Source: an uncultured Eubacterium sp.
GTDB lineage: Bacteria > Bacillota > Clostridia > Lachnospirales > Lachnospiraceae
Direction: 5' to 3'
NCBI GenBank assembly: GCA_958446835.1
Contig: CAUCXT010000024.1
Span: 1-45,536, forward strand
DNA length: 45,536 nt
The notes beneath the pieces were generated by a model. The model was not told where the DNA came from. It saw nothing but the letters and a program-made list of their open reading frames with translations, and made no database searches. Below are positions 26,353 to 33,319 of this stretch, one piece after another; positions within the stretch are counted from its first letter, which is position 1; every line of letters starts with the position of its first letter. The translations under genes were made by a program, and so were the position numbers.

Positions 26353-27075
26353 CTACTGTTCAAACACAACTATCACGTTGATATTGCCGGCTCCGTCCTT
26401 AAGACATACATAATATTTATCATCCACCACGCCTGTGTAAGGATGAAATACATCCCCCATGACAGCAGATTTCTTATACTCAGCCAGCACGCGCTTCACC
26501 GGCTTGTGCGCACCGCACTCACCGTCCTGTGTCATAAGAGTCATCGCAATGTTGATATACTGTCCGTTATTGACATGGTTGTTCGTATCAATCATATCGG
26601 GTCTTACAGGTATCGGTTCACCCTCCTTTAAGCCCTCAGGCAGTGCAATCTTGCGCGGAAGATATTCCATATCAAGCTTCTCACCTATGCCATAGTGTGC
26701 TATCTGCTCCGCGTCCGGTCTCATAGGTCTTAATGTCTTTATATTCATATATGACCACAACGTTGCTGCCTTGACAAGCACATTCCCTTCTTCGTCCTCC
26801 AGCCAGAAGTTACGGCTTCCGAAAAATCCCTTAAACTCATACGGCACGGTGCACACCTTCACCTTGTCACAGAAGGAAGGCATTTTCCCAATATCTATCT
26901 GCCAGTTCAGAATAAACCATGCTCCATCGCGCTCTGTCACATAGTCAATTCCAACTCCGACATCCTCTGAGTGAAATGAAGAACAGTTCTGAAAAAGATT
27001 GATTAGTGCCGGAATGGTTAGCTGCCTGTCGCTTCCGCACTCTGAATATCTTATTCTTGCCTCATAGCTGTACAT
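26353..27075 (-). CDS. Acyl-ACP thioesterase (FatA/FatB-like)
   Basis: A 240-residue double hotdog enzyme that hydrolyses acyl-ACP and sets the fatty acid chain released. The N-terminal half has RIRYSECGSDRQLTIPALIN, and SRNFWLEDEEGNVLVKAATLW matches the conserved substrate region. The second half has DTNNHVNNGQYI with the catalytic Asn/His pair, and later VLAEYKKSA, with Glu where plant enzymes have a catalytic Cys region. I start at the ATG at 27073-27075 because GGAGGATATTT is upstream; a longer form adds seven residues that overlap the SD. Its start lies only about 30 nt past the terminator of tRNA-Ser, with no clear promoter of its own. Confidence 0.9.
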   Translation of the reverse strand: MYSYEARIRYSECGSDRQLTIPALINLFQNCSSFHSEDVGVGIDYVTERDGAWFILNWQIDIGKMPSFCDKVKVCTVPYEFKGFFGSRNFWLEDEEGNVLVKAATLWSYMNIKTLRPMRPDAEQIAHYGIGEKLDMEYLPRKIALPEGLKEGEPIPVRPDMIDTNNHVNNGQYINIAMTLMTQDGECGAHKPVKRVLAEYKKSAVMGDVFHPYTGVVDDKYYVCLKDGAGNINVIVVFEQ

Positions 27076-27093
27076 AAATATCCTCCTTCTGTC

Positions 27094-27133
27094 CAAAAAT
27101 AAAACGGCACATTACAGTCTCCCATAATGTGCC
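27094..27133 (-). terminator. Terminator of the tRNA-Ser transcript
   Basis: GGCACATTA (27106-27114) pairs perfectly with TAATGTGCC (27125-27133), followed on the minus strand by GTTTTATTTTT. It starts about 10 nt past the mature 3' end of tRNA-Ser. Confidence 0.85.
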
Positions 27134-27142
27134 TGACGCAAG

Positions 27143-27230
27143 CGGAAACGGCGGGATTCGAACCCGCGTGCCGGTTGCCCGACAACTTGATTTCGAGTCA
27201 AGCTCGTTATGGCCACTTCGATACGTTTCC
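27143..27230 (-). tRNA. tRNA-Ser (anticodon CGA)
   Basis: An 88-nt class II tRNA. The acceptor arms GGAAACG/CGTTTCC, the T-arm GCGGG-TTCGAAT-CCCGC, the anticodon stem CTTGA/TCAAG with loop CTCGAAA (anticodon CGA, reads UCG) and a long variable arm (near TTGTCGGGCAACCGGCA) are all present. The CCA end is not encoded. It follows tRNA-Gln at 78 nt. Confidence 0.95.
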
Positions 27231-27278
27231 ATACTATTACAATAACCTGCCCTGCGTATTAGAACGCATTATAGCAAC

Positions 27279-27306
27279 AAAGGCACCACGCTGACGTGAT
27301 GCCTTT
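27279..27306 (-). terminator. Hairpin between tRNA-Gln and tRNA-Ser
   Basis: AAAGGCACCACG and CGTGATGCCTTT form a 12-bp stem with one mismatched pair and a CTGA loop, starting 2 nt past tRNA-Gln. Its T-run is short (TTTGTTGC), so it may be a leaky terminator or an RNA processing signal. A TATAAT just after it might start tRNA-Ser separately. Confidence 0.5.
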
Positions 27307-27308
27307 AA

Positions 27309-27380
27309 CTGGGCTACCAGGGCTCGAACCTGGAAATGCTGGAGTCAGAGTCCAGTGCCTTACCATTTGGCTATAGCCCA
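27309..27380 (-). tRNA. tRNA-Gln (anticodon CTG)
   Basis: A 72-nt tRNA: acceptor TGGGCTA/TAGCCCA, D-arm with AAATGGTAAGGC, anticodon stem CTGGA/TCCAG with loop CTCTGAC (anticodon CTG, reads CAG), and T-arm CCAGG-TTCGAGC-CCTGG. CCA is not encoded. Confidence 0.95.
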
Positions 27381-27414
27381 ATGTGTACTGCGCTCTTGCG
27401 CTACAACGATATTG

Positions 27415-27443
27415 ATTATATATCAGGTTTTTAAAAAATGCAA
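27415..27443 (-). promoter_or_regulatory. tRNA promoter
   Basis: On the minus strand TTGCAT (27438-27443) and a perfect TATAAT (27415-27420) are 17 nt apart, 35 nt before tRNA-Gln. The region upstream (27444-27505) is an A/T tract that may act as an UP element. Confidence 0.8.
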
Positions 27444-27506
27444 GTACTTTTTTGAAATTTTTTTAATTTTTTTTAAAAAATATTTTTTTCATACTTTTTT
27501 GCAAAT

Positions 27507-27529
27507 TTAAAAACACAGGAAACCCCTGT
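27507..27529 (-). terminator. Terminator of the peptide ABC operon
   Basis: ACAGG (27515-27519) pairs with CCTGT (27525-27529), followed on the minus strand by GTTTTTAAATTT, 12 nt past the last ATPase gene. The stem is short. Confidence 0.6.
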
Positions 27530-27540
27530 AAAATGGGGCT

Positions 27541-28269
27541 TTATGCCTCTATAAGCTGCCTTGTGTATAAGTTCTTCGGATTGTCAAAAATATCCTGTGT
27601 ATCCCCGATTTCGACAACTCTGCCGTTTTTCATCACCATTATGCGGTCACATAACTGGTATACCACATCGATATCATGTGATATAAAAATATAGGTAAGT
27701 CCCATTTCCCTCTTAAGTTCAATAAGAAGCTGCATAATCTGGGATTGAATCGTGACATCAAGCGCAGACAATGGTTCATCTGCAATGACCAGCTTAGGGC
27801 GTGCTATCAGTGCGGCGGCGATACTTATTCTCTGACGCTGTCCTCCGCTTAGCTGGGATGGCCGTCTGTCCGCATAGCTCTCATCCAGACCAACCTTGTG
27901 CAGCATATCAGCCACTCTTTTATCAAGCTCTTTTCTGTCCTTAATTCCGGACAACAATAGCGGCTCCCTCAGTATTCTGCCGATAGTCCACGCCGGATTG
28001 AGTGAAGAATATGGGTCCTGAAAAATCATCTGGGGTTTCTTATTGTTATGCACAATGCTTCCATCATAGAGTGGATTCATTCCCAAAATAGTCTTAGACA
28101 ATGTAGATTTACCACAGCCGGACTCCCCTACAATTCCAAATATCTCTCCATCATGCACATCAAAGCTTATGTCAAAGAGAACCTGTTTTTTCCCCGAACG
28201 CGCAAATACCGACTTTGACTTTGTCTTATAATATGCGTTAAGGTTTTTTACTTCTAATATATTCGCCAT
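27541..28269 (-). CDS. Peptide/nickel-type ABC importer ATPase (DppF/NikE-like)
   Basis: A 242-residue ATPase, one of two for a family-5 importer. It has Walker A GESGCGKST (about 42-50), the Q-loop MIFQDPYSSLNPAW, the signature LSGGQRQRISIAAAL, Walker B LVIADEPLSALD and the switch His in FISHD. It ends soon after ENPKNLYTRQLIEA and lacks the long C-terminal oligopeptide/zinc domain of OppF, so it is nearer NikE in size. I start at the ATG at 28267-28269 behind GGAG; an ATG six codons earlier would overlap the stop of the upstream gene (ATGA). Last gene of the operon. Confidence 0.9.
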   Translation of the reverse strand: MANILEVKNLNAYYKTKSKSVFARSGKKQVLFDISFDVHDGEIFGIVGESGCGKSTLSKTILGMNPLYDGSIVHNNKKPQMIFQDPYSSLNPAWTIGRILREPLLLSGIKDRKELDKRVADMLHKVGLDESYADRRPSQLSGGQRQRISIAAALIARPKLVIADEPLSALDVTIQSQIMQLLIELKREMGLTYIFISHDIDVVYQLCDRIMVMKNGRVVEIGDTQDIFDNPKNLYTRQLIEA

Positions 28270-28283
28270 ATCTGTCTCCGTTA

Positions 28284-29105
28284 TCATATTGTGTCCATAC
28301 GCGTGTCCTGTGCTCTAACAATTCTCCTGCTCCTGTCCGGAATCGCATCAATAAGCCTTTTAGTATACTCTTCCTTAGGCGAAGTGAAAATCTCCTCAAC
28401 CGTTCCGCTCTCGACCACTCTGCCGCGGCACATTACAATAACCTTATCGGCAAAATTCTTAAGCAGCTTAAGGTCATGCGTTATAAACACAATTCCCATA
28501 TTGTGCTCATCCTTCATACACCGGATGAGTTCAATAATGCCCTTCTGTGTTGTGACATCAAGTGCTGTTGTAGGCTCATCACAGAGAAGATACCCCGGTC
28601 TGCATATAGTCCCCATAGCAATCATCACTCTCTGGCGCATACCGCCGGACAGCTCATGCGGATAGCTTCCATATATACGCTCTGGTTCCGGAAGCTTTAC
28701 ATCAGCAAGAGCTTCAAGAACCCTGTTTTTAATCTCCTTCGCAGAACTCCTGCTACCCAGTATTCCGTGGAGTTTCACTGCCTCGCTAAGCTGTCTGCCG
28801 ATACGCATGGATGGGTTAAGGCTTGTCATTGGCTCCTGAAATATCATTGCAATATCCTTTCCCCTCACGTCCGACATCGAATGTTCATCAAGACCTGTTA
28901 ATTCCCTGCCATCAAGCCGTATACTGCCCCCTTTTATCTGTGCCTGTGAGCTCAGCAGCCCCATAATGGACAGCGCAGTCATAGTCTTTCCCGAACCGGA
29001 CTCACCCACGATTCCGAGAACTTCTCCACGCCTTACCGACATTGAAACAGCGTCAAGAACACACCTGTCGCCGAAGCATACCGTAAGTTTTTCTATTTCA
29101 AGCAT
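28284..29105 (-). CDS. Peptide/nickel-type ABC importer ATPase (DppD/NikD-like)
   Basis: The second ATPase of the importer, 273 residues. It has Walker A GESGSGKT (34-41), Q-loop MIFQEPMTSLNPS, signature LSGGMRQRVMIAMG, Walker B LLCDEPTTALD and switch His in FITHD. The MRQ variant of the signature is typical of DppD/OppD/NikD. It ends with a short tail (KEEYTKRLIDAIPDRSRR). The ATG follows GAAGGAGAGG. It lies 19 nt after the DppC-like gene. Confidence 0.92.
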   Translation of the reverse strand: MLEIEKLTVCFGDRCVLDAVSMSVRRGEVLGIVGESGSGKTMTALSIMGLLSSQAQIKGGSIRLDGRELTGLDEHSMSDVRGKDIAMIFQEPMTSLNPSMRIGRQLSEAVKLHGILGSRSSAKEIKNRVLEALADVKLPEPERIYGSYPHELSGGMRQRVMIAMGTICRPGYLLCDEPTTALDVTTQKGIIELIRCMKDEHNMGIVFITHDLKLLKNFADKVIVMCRGRVVESGTVEEIFTSPKEEYTKRLIDAIPDRSRRIVRAQDTRMDTI

Positions 29106-29124
29106 ACATACCTCTCCTTCCGGC

Positions 29125-29952
29125 TCAATTCTGTTCCTTCTCTGCCTCTATGCGTATGCCCTCCGCAAGCAGCGAAAAGCCCAGCACAAAGAGAACTATT
29201 GTCATTCCCGGCATAATTGCATACCACGGAGCCGTGAACAGATAGCTCTGTGCATCCGACAGCATGCTTCCAAGGCTCGCATCAGGCGGCTGTATTCCAA
29301 TACCAAGATAACTTAAGCCAGCCTCCGCAAGCACGGCATTGTTAAAGCCTATAGTCACCGTGACAAACAGCGTGGAGCGTATGTTAGGGAATATGTGCCT
29401 GAATATTATCCTCATATTTCCTGCTCCCATAAGCCTTGCACTCTTCACAAAATCCCGCTCTTTAAGGCTTATATATTCGCTTCGGACAATACGCGCAAAG
29501 CTCGGTATGAACAAGATACCAAGGGCAAGTATCACATTATACTTTCCCGGACCTATTATGCTCACGATTATGAGTGCAATGAGAATACTCGGAAAACCGT
29601 TAAGTGTATCATTTATTCTCATCACAACCTCATCTACCACTCCGCCATAATACCCTGTCACGGCACCGATTATCGTTCCTATGCTTCCTCCGATTGCGAC
29701 AGTCGATACGGCAACCAGTCCTGTCATGCTTATGCCCTTAAGGACACGGCTGAAAATATCTCTTCCGAAATTATCCGTTCCCATGATATGAGAAAAGGAC
29801 GGAGAAGAAAACTTCTCTGCCCCATTCATGGCATTTGGATCATAGGGTGTATGTATAAGTCCTATGAGCATCAAAATAATAAATAGCACAGTTATGACTG
29901 CACCTGATATAAAATATGCATTTGTGTGTTTATTTTTCTTCATAAATCTCAC
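29125..29952 (-). CDS. Peptide/nickel-type ABC importer permease (DppC/NikC-like)
   Basis: A 275-residue permease with about six membrane helices: one near the N-terminus (14-36) and five in the BPD_transp_1 domain (about 80-265). The ATPase-coupling EAA-like loop is RSARLMGAGNMRIIFRHIFPN. The ectodomain pattern HIMGTDNFGRDIFSR is the hallmark of the DppC half. The listed start is GTG (29950-29952), which overlaps the stop of dppB (GTGA); an ATG three codons later is equally possible. Forms a heterodimer with the DppB-like protein. Confidence 0.92.
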   Translation of the reverse strand: MRFMKKNKHTNAYFISGAVITVLFIILMLIGLIHTPYDPNAMNGAEKFSSPSFSHIMGTDNFGRDIFSRVLKGISMTGLVAVSTVAIGGSIGTIIGAVTGYYGGVVDEVVMRINDTLNGFPSILIALIIVSIIGPGKYNVILALGILFIPSFARIVRSEYISLKERDFVKSARLMGAGNMRIIFRHIFPNIRSTLFVTVTIGFNNAVLAEAGLSYLGIGIQPPDASLGSMLSDAQSYLFTAPWYAIMPGMTIVLFVLGFSLLAEGIRIEAEKEQN

Positions 29953-30908
29953 TGTTCTTCCACCCTCGGATCAATATACCGGTATAAAACATCAACAACG
30001 AAGTATACAATAACTACTGCAAAAACAATATACAGCATCAGCGCCTGCACAACAGGGTAATCCCTTGTAGATATGGACGAGACCAAAAGCCTTCCAATCC
30101 CCGGCAGACCGAAAACCTGCTCAACAACAATGCTTCCTGCAGCAATCTCAGCTGCTATGACACCTATAAAAGTCACCACCGGAATCATTGCATTTCTAAG
30201 TACATGCACGAAAAGTACCCTCATCCTGCGCGCACCCTTGCTGTATGCAGTTCTCACATAGTCCGACTTAAGCTGCGTTATGATTGAGTTGCGAAGAAAC
30301 TTCGCCGTCATGGCAACCTTCGGCACCGCAACCGTTATCGCCGGAAAAAGCATGTATCTTATGTATCCCCGGAAATCCTCTTTATAGCTGATATATCCGC
30401 CCGGAGTGAACCATCTCATAATCAGTCCAAACAGATATATGATTATTATACCAAGGAAAAATGACGGCACACTCATGGTAAACTGGGACAGCACATTAAG
30501 TGTACCGTCAACGAAGCGGCTTTTTGTACCACCCCACAATATTCCTATAGGAATTGAAAATATAATAATAAGAAGCAGTGACAGCCCTGCAAGTGTTAAG
30601 GTTACCGGAAGCTTCCCCGCAATGAGCTTGCTCACCGCCATCTGCTCATTCAGGCTTTCCTGATAGCGGTAGCTTTTTCCCAAATCGCCGGTAAGCACCC
30701 CTGTAAACCAATTAAAATATCTCTCCGGCATTGAGTCATTAAGCCCTAACTGTTCTCTCAGAGCCTCCACCTGTTCCTCTGTAGCCTCTGTCCCCAGAAT
30801 GGACAGCGCCGGATCACCCGGTATCACCTGAAAAATCAGGAATACCAGAACCGAGATAAAAAACAAGGTGAGTATTAAGGTTAAAAGCTTCTTAATTATA
30901 TATTTCAT
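29949..30908 (-). CDS. Peptide/nickel-type ABC importer permease (DppB/NikB-like)
   Basis: A 319-residue permease. The first helix and loop IFQVIPGDPALSILG, with a following helix-rich EALREQLGLNDSMPERYFNW, is the DppB signature. The C-terminal half has the EAA loop RTAYSKGARRMRVLFVHVLRNA (shown in part) and VEQVFGLPGIGRLLVSSI. About six helices. It starts 9 nt after the binding protein gene and overlaps the DppC-like gene. The ATG is preceded by only a weak ribosome site (AGAACATG). Confidence 0.93.
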   Translation of the reverse strand: MKYIIKKLLTLILTLFFISVLVFLIFQVIPGDPALSILGTEATEEQVEALREQLGLNDSMPERYFNWFTGVLTGDLGKSYRYQESLNEQMAVSKLIAGKLPVTLTLAGLSLLLIIIFSIPIGILWGGTKSRFVDGTLNVLSQFTMSVPSFFLGIIIIYLFGLIMRWFTPGGYISYKEDFRGYIRYMLFPAITVAVPKVAMTAKFLRNSIITQLKSDYVRTAYSKGARRMRVLFVHVLRNAMIPVVTFIGVIAAEIAAGSIVVEQVFGLPGIGRLLVSSISTRDYPVVQALMLYIVFAVVIVYFVVDVLYRYIDPRVEEQ

Positions 30909-30917
30909 GTTCTGTAT

Positions 30918-32459
30918 TTACTCCGTCCAGTATACATACTTCATATCCTGCACATAGATAGGATAGAATCTGTAGCCTGCAATTTTCTTGTTCATCGCAA
31001 TAAGCACAGGAGGAACAACAGTGTAGACCGATGCCGCATCATCATGGAGCATTGTCTGTAGCTGCCTGTAGCCATCTAAAATCTCCGCACTGTCAAGCGA
31101 TGTGGATATCTTCTTATATAATGTATCATAATCTTCATTACTGTATCCGACAAAGTTATTCTTAGCTGTAGACTGATATCTTACAAGAAGATAACCAGGT
31201 GTGAGCGAGCCTGCAATTCCGCAGACTGTGCTCTCAAAATTTCTTCCCTTATAGACATCATCAAGCCATGTTGACCAGTCCACCTTCTTGATGGTAGCCG
31301 TAATTCCGGCTTCCTTCAACTGTTCAACTATAACCTGCGCCGTATCAACATGCATCTGATAGTTGGAAGGAACCGTTATCTCCATATCAAAGCCGTCCGG
31401 ATATCCTGCCTCTGTAAGCAGTTCCTTAGCCTTAGCCACATCATGCTCATAACCTGTATCTACATAGCACTCATAGCCCGGAACCATGCTTGTACCTATA
31501 ACGGTACCGCGTCCTCCGAATATAAAATCATTGATTGCGTCCCTGTCAACTGCATAGGAGACTGCCTGTCTTACACGCACATCGTCAAACGGTGCAACAG
31601 CATTGTTAAGATAAAGTCCCTGCACGACATTAGAGCCGTTGCTTCCTATATTAAAGCTGTTCTTAAGCTCATTTGCCTGATCATCCGTAAGATACGGATA
31701 AATGTCAATGCTTCCCGCCTGAAGCTCCATCATTGCGGACTCAGCACTTGCCACAATCTTAAATGTGACCTTGTCAAGGTATGGAAGTCCTTCCTGCCAG
31801 TAATATTCATTCCTTGAGAGGACAATGCCCTCCTGTGGAACATACGATTCTAACTTAAAAGGACCAGTACCTATAATCTCGCCTGTTTCGCTTGAGGATG
31901 CCGGAATAATGTCTGCCGTAAGGTAGTAAATAAGCTCCGAATTGGCCTCCGAGAGTACGATATTGATAGTTGACTGGTCCACAATTTCAACGCCTGAAAC
32001 AATAGAAAGAGCCTTCACAAGAGGCGTTCCATCAAGAAGCCCCGCGCATCTTTCAATAGAATATTTTACGTCCTCGGCAGTCACAGGTGTACCATCAGAG
32101 AACTTAATTCCATCCCTCAGCTTGAAGGTATAGGTAAGTCCGTCATCAGATATGGTATAATCCTTTGCTACCGCAGGTATGACATTTCCGTTCTCATCCG
32201 GAACCACAAGTCCCTCGAAAATGTTAAACAATATCTCATTTGTTCCTGCCGCTACTGCTAAGTGTGGGTCAAGACTATCGATATCCTGCTGTATTCCTAC
32301 AACAACTTCACCACCGGTAACTGCTGTTCCGGTAGTCTCGGAAACGCTATCCGAAGGATTCTCTCCTCTCTTGCCGCCCGCACATCCTGTCAGTGCAGCA
32401 GAAAGTACCATTACTACCACACACCCGAGACTTAGTCTCTTAAAAAAATTCTTCTTCAT
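30918..32459 (-). CDS. ABC importer substrate-binding lipoprotein, family 5 (SBP_bac_5)
   Basis: A 513-residue lipoprotein that captures the ligand outside the cell. The signal peptide ends in ALTGC with lipid-modified Cys26, then a Gly/Ser/Thr linker. The family-5 pattern is clear: DSLDPHLAVAAGTNEILFNIFEGL (about 60-85), LRDGIKFSDGTPVTAEDVKYS (about 118-138, given here in part) and YLNNAVAPFDDVRVRQAVSYAVDRDAI. The family binds peptides, nickel chelates or sugars; the ligand cannot be read from the sequence. First gene of the operon, with promoter at 32503-32531 and AAGGAGA ahead of the ATG. Confidence 0.93.
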   Translation of the reverse strand: MKKNFFKRLSLGCVVVMVLSAALTGCAGGKRGENPSDSVSETTGTAVTGGEVVVGIQQDIDSLDPHLAVAAGTNEILFNIFEGLVVPDENGNVIPAVAKDYTISDDGLTYTFKLRDGIKFSDGTPVTAEDVKYSIERCAGLLDGTPLVKALSIVSGVEIVDQSTINIVLSEANSELIYYLTADIIPASSSETGEIIGTGPFKLESYVPQEGIVLSRNEYYWQEGLPYLDKVTFKIVASAESAMMELQAGSIDIYPYLTDDQANELKNSFNIGSNGSNVVQGLYLNNAVAPFDDVRVRQAVSYAVDRDAINDFIFGGRGTVIGTSMVPGYECYVDTGYEHDVAKAKELLTEAGYPDGFDMEITVPSNYQMHVDTAQVIVEQLKEAGITATIKKVDWSTWLDDVYKGRNFESTVCGIAGSLTPGYLLVRYQSTAKNNFVGYSNEDYDTLYKKISTSLDSAEILDGYRQLQTMLHDDAASVYTVVPPVLIAMNKKIAGYRFYPIYVQDMKYVYWTE

Positions 32460-32502
32460 GTGATATTCTCCTTCTGAATAATATTAGGTTTTCCGTTTTT
32501 TT

Positions 32503-32531
32503 ATTGTATACAATATACCGGATTTATGCAA
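32503..32531 (-). promoter_or_regulatory. Promoter of the peptide ABC operon with -10 palindrome
   Basis: On the minus strand TTGCAT (32526-32531) and TACAAT (32503-32508) are 17 nt apart. The -10 lies inside the perfect 12-bp palindrome ATTGTATACAAT (32503-32514), which could be an operator. Confidence 0.65.
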
Positions 32532-32553
32532 TAGTTTTTAATGTTTTTTTAAT

Positions 32554-32582
32554 TATACATTTTATGCATTATGTGTTATACT
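32554..32582 (+). promoter_or_regulatory. Promoter of the small membrane protein gene
   Basis: TATACA (32554-32559) and TATACT (32577-32582) are 17 nt apart, 34 nt before the ATG. It is divergent from the peptide ABC promoter. Confidence 0.5.
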
Positions 32583-32616
32583 GCAAAAAGACTGTAAGAA
32601 AGAGAGGTTTCGTCAA

Positions 32617-33180
32617 ATGACTGACAAATATCTGCACCCCGACAAAAATCTTGCGATAAAATACGTTATCGCTGCATTTCTTTTGTATATTCTTGATTAT
32701 CTTATCCCAATGCTTGGGCTTATATCCATAATACTGCTTTTTATCGGAATAAAGCCTTTTATGAACGATGAGAATAATCACTTTAAAACCGCATACAAAT
32801 CCCTCAAAAAAATGACTGTTGCATACGCAGTTTTAAGGCTCTCCGTTTTCGTTCCTGAGTCGGGGCTGTTCGTGATATCCACATCGACTGTTGTAGGACT
32901 TCTTGGAATGGGCATATCCACAATCTACTATATATATATGACCCACTATTTTACCGAAGGTATTCTTCTTGATGCCAAGAAGGCAAAGGTTAATTTTACA
33001 AAGCTCGGTCTTAACGCCCCTTGGATATTTCTCGGTGCTATGTCAATGATTCACTATATATGCGTTGTGACCTTCTCAAAGAAGCTGATTCCAAGCATCA
33101 CCGTAATGGTAACCTTTATCTTCTGCCTATATTACAGCGTGAAGCTCTATCAGGCAGTCGCAAAGGTTTATAATAAATAG
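32617..33180 (+). CDS. Uncharacterised membrane protein
   Basis: A 187-residue protein I do not recognise. It has about five hydrophobic segments (approximately 14-48, 68-86, 92-112, 132-152 and 158-178) and no motif that names a function. The N-terminus (MTDKYLHPDKN) is polar and cytoplasmic-looking. The ATG follows AGAGAGGTTTCGTCAA. It stands alone on the plus strand between the divergent peptide importer and the convergent amt gene, with its own promoter and a strong two-way terminator behind it. Confidence 0.8.
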   Translation: MTDKYLHPDKNLAIKYVIAAFLLYILDYLIPMLGLISIILLFIGIKPFMNDENNHFKTAYKSLKKMTVAYAVLRLSVFVPESGLFVISTSTVVGLLGMGISTIYYIYMTHYFTEGILLDAKKAKVNFTKLGLNAPWIFLGAMSMIHYICVVTFSKKLIPSITVMVTFIFCLYYSVKLYQAVAKVYNK

Positions 33181-33206
33181 TGATATAAAATTTGCCAGAT
33201 ATGCTT

Positions 33207-33259
33207 ATAAAATAAAACAGACCATGACAGCAAATGCCGCATGATCTGTTTTATTTTAT
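33207..33259. terminator. Two-way terminator between convergent genes
   Basis: ATAAAATAAAACAGA (33207-33221) pairs perfectly with TCTGTTTTATTTTAT (33245-33259), with an inner CATG/CATG pairing. A/T runs flank both sides, so it can stop transcription of both the membrane protein gene and amt. Confidence 0.9.
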
Positions 33260-33319
33260 CACTTATCTTTGAAGGAGATATAATATAGTCAAACCGGATA
33301 ACCGGTTTATGAAGCTGTT

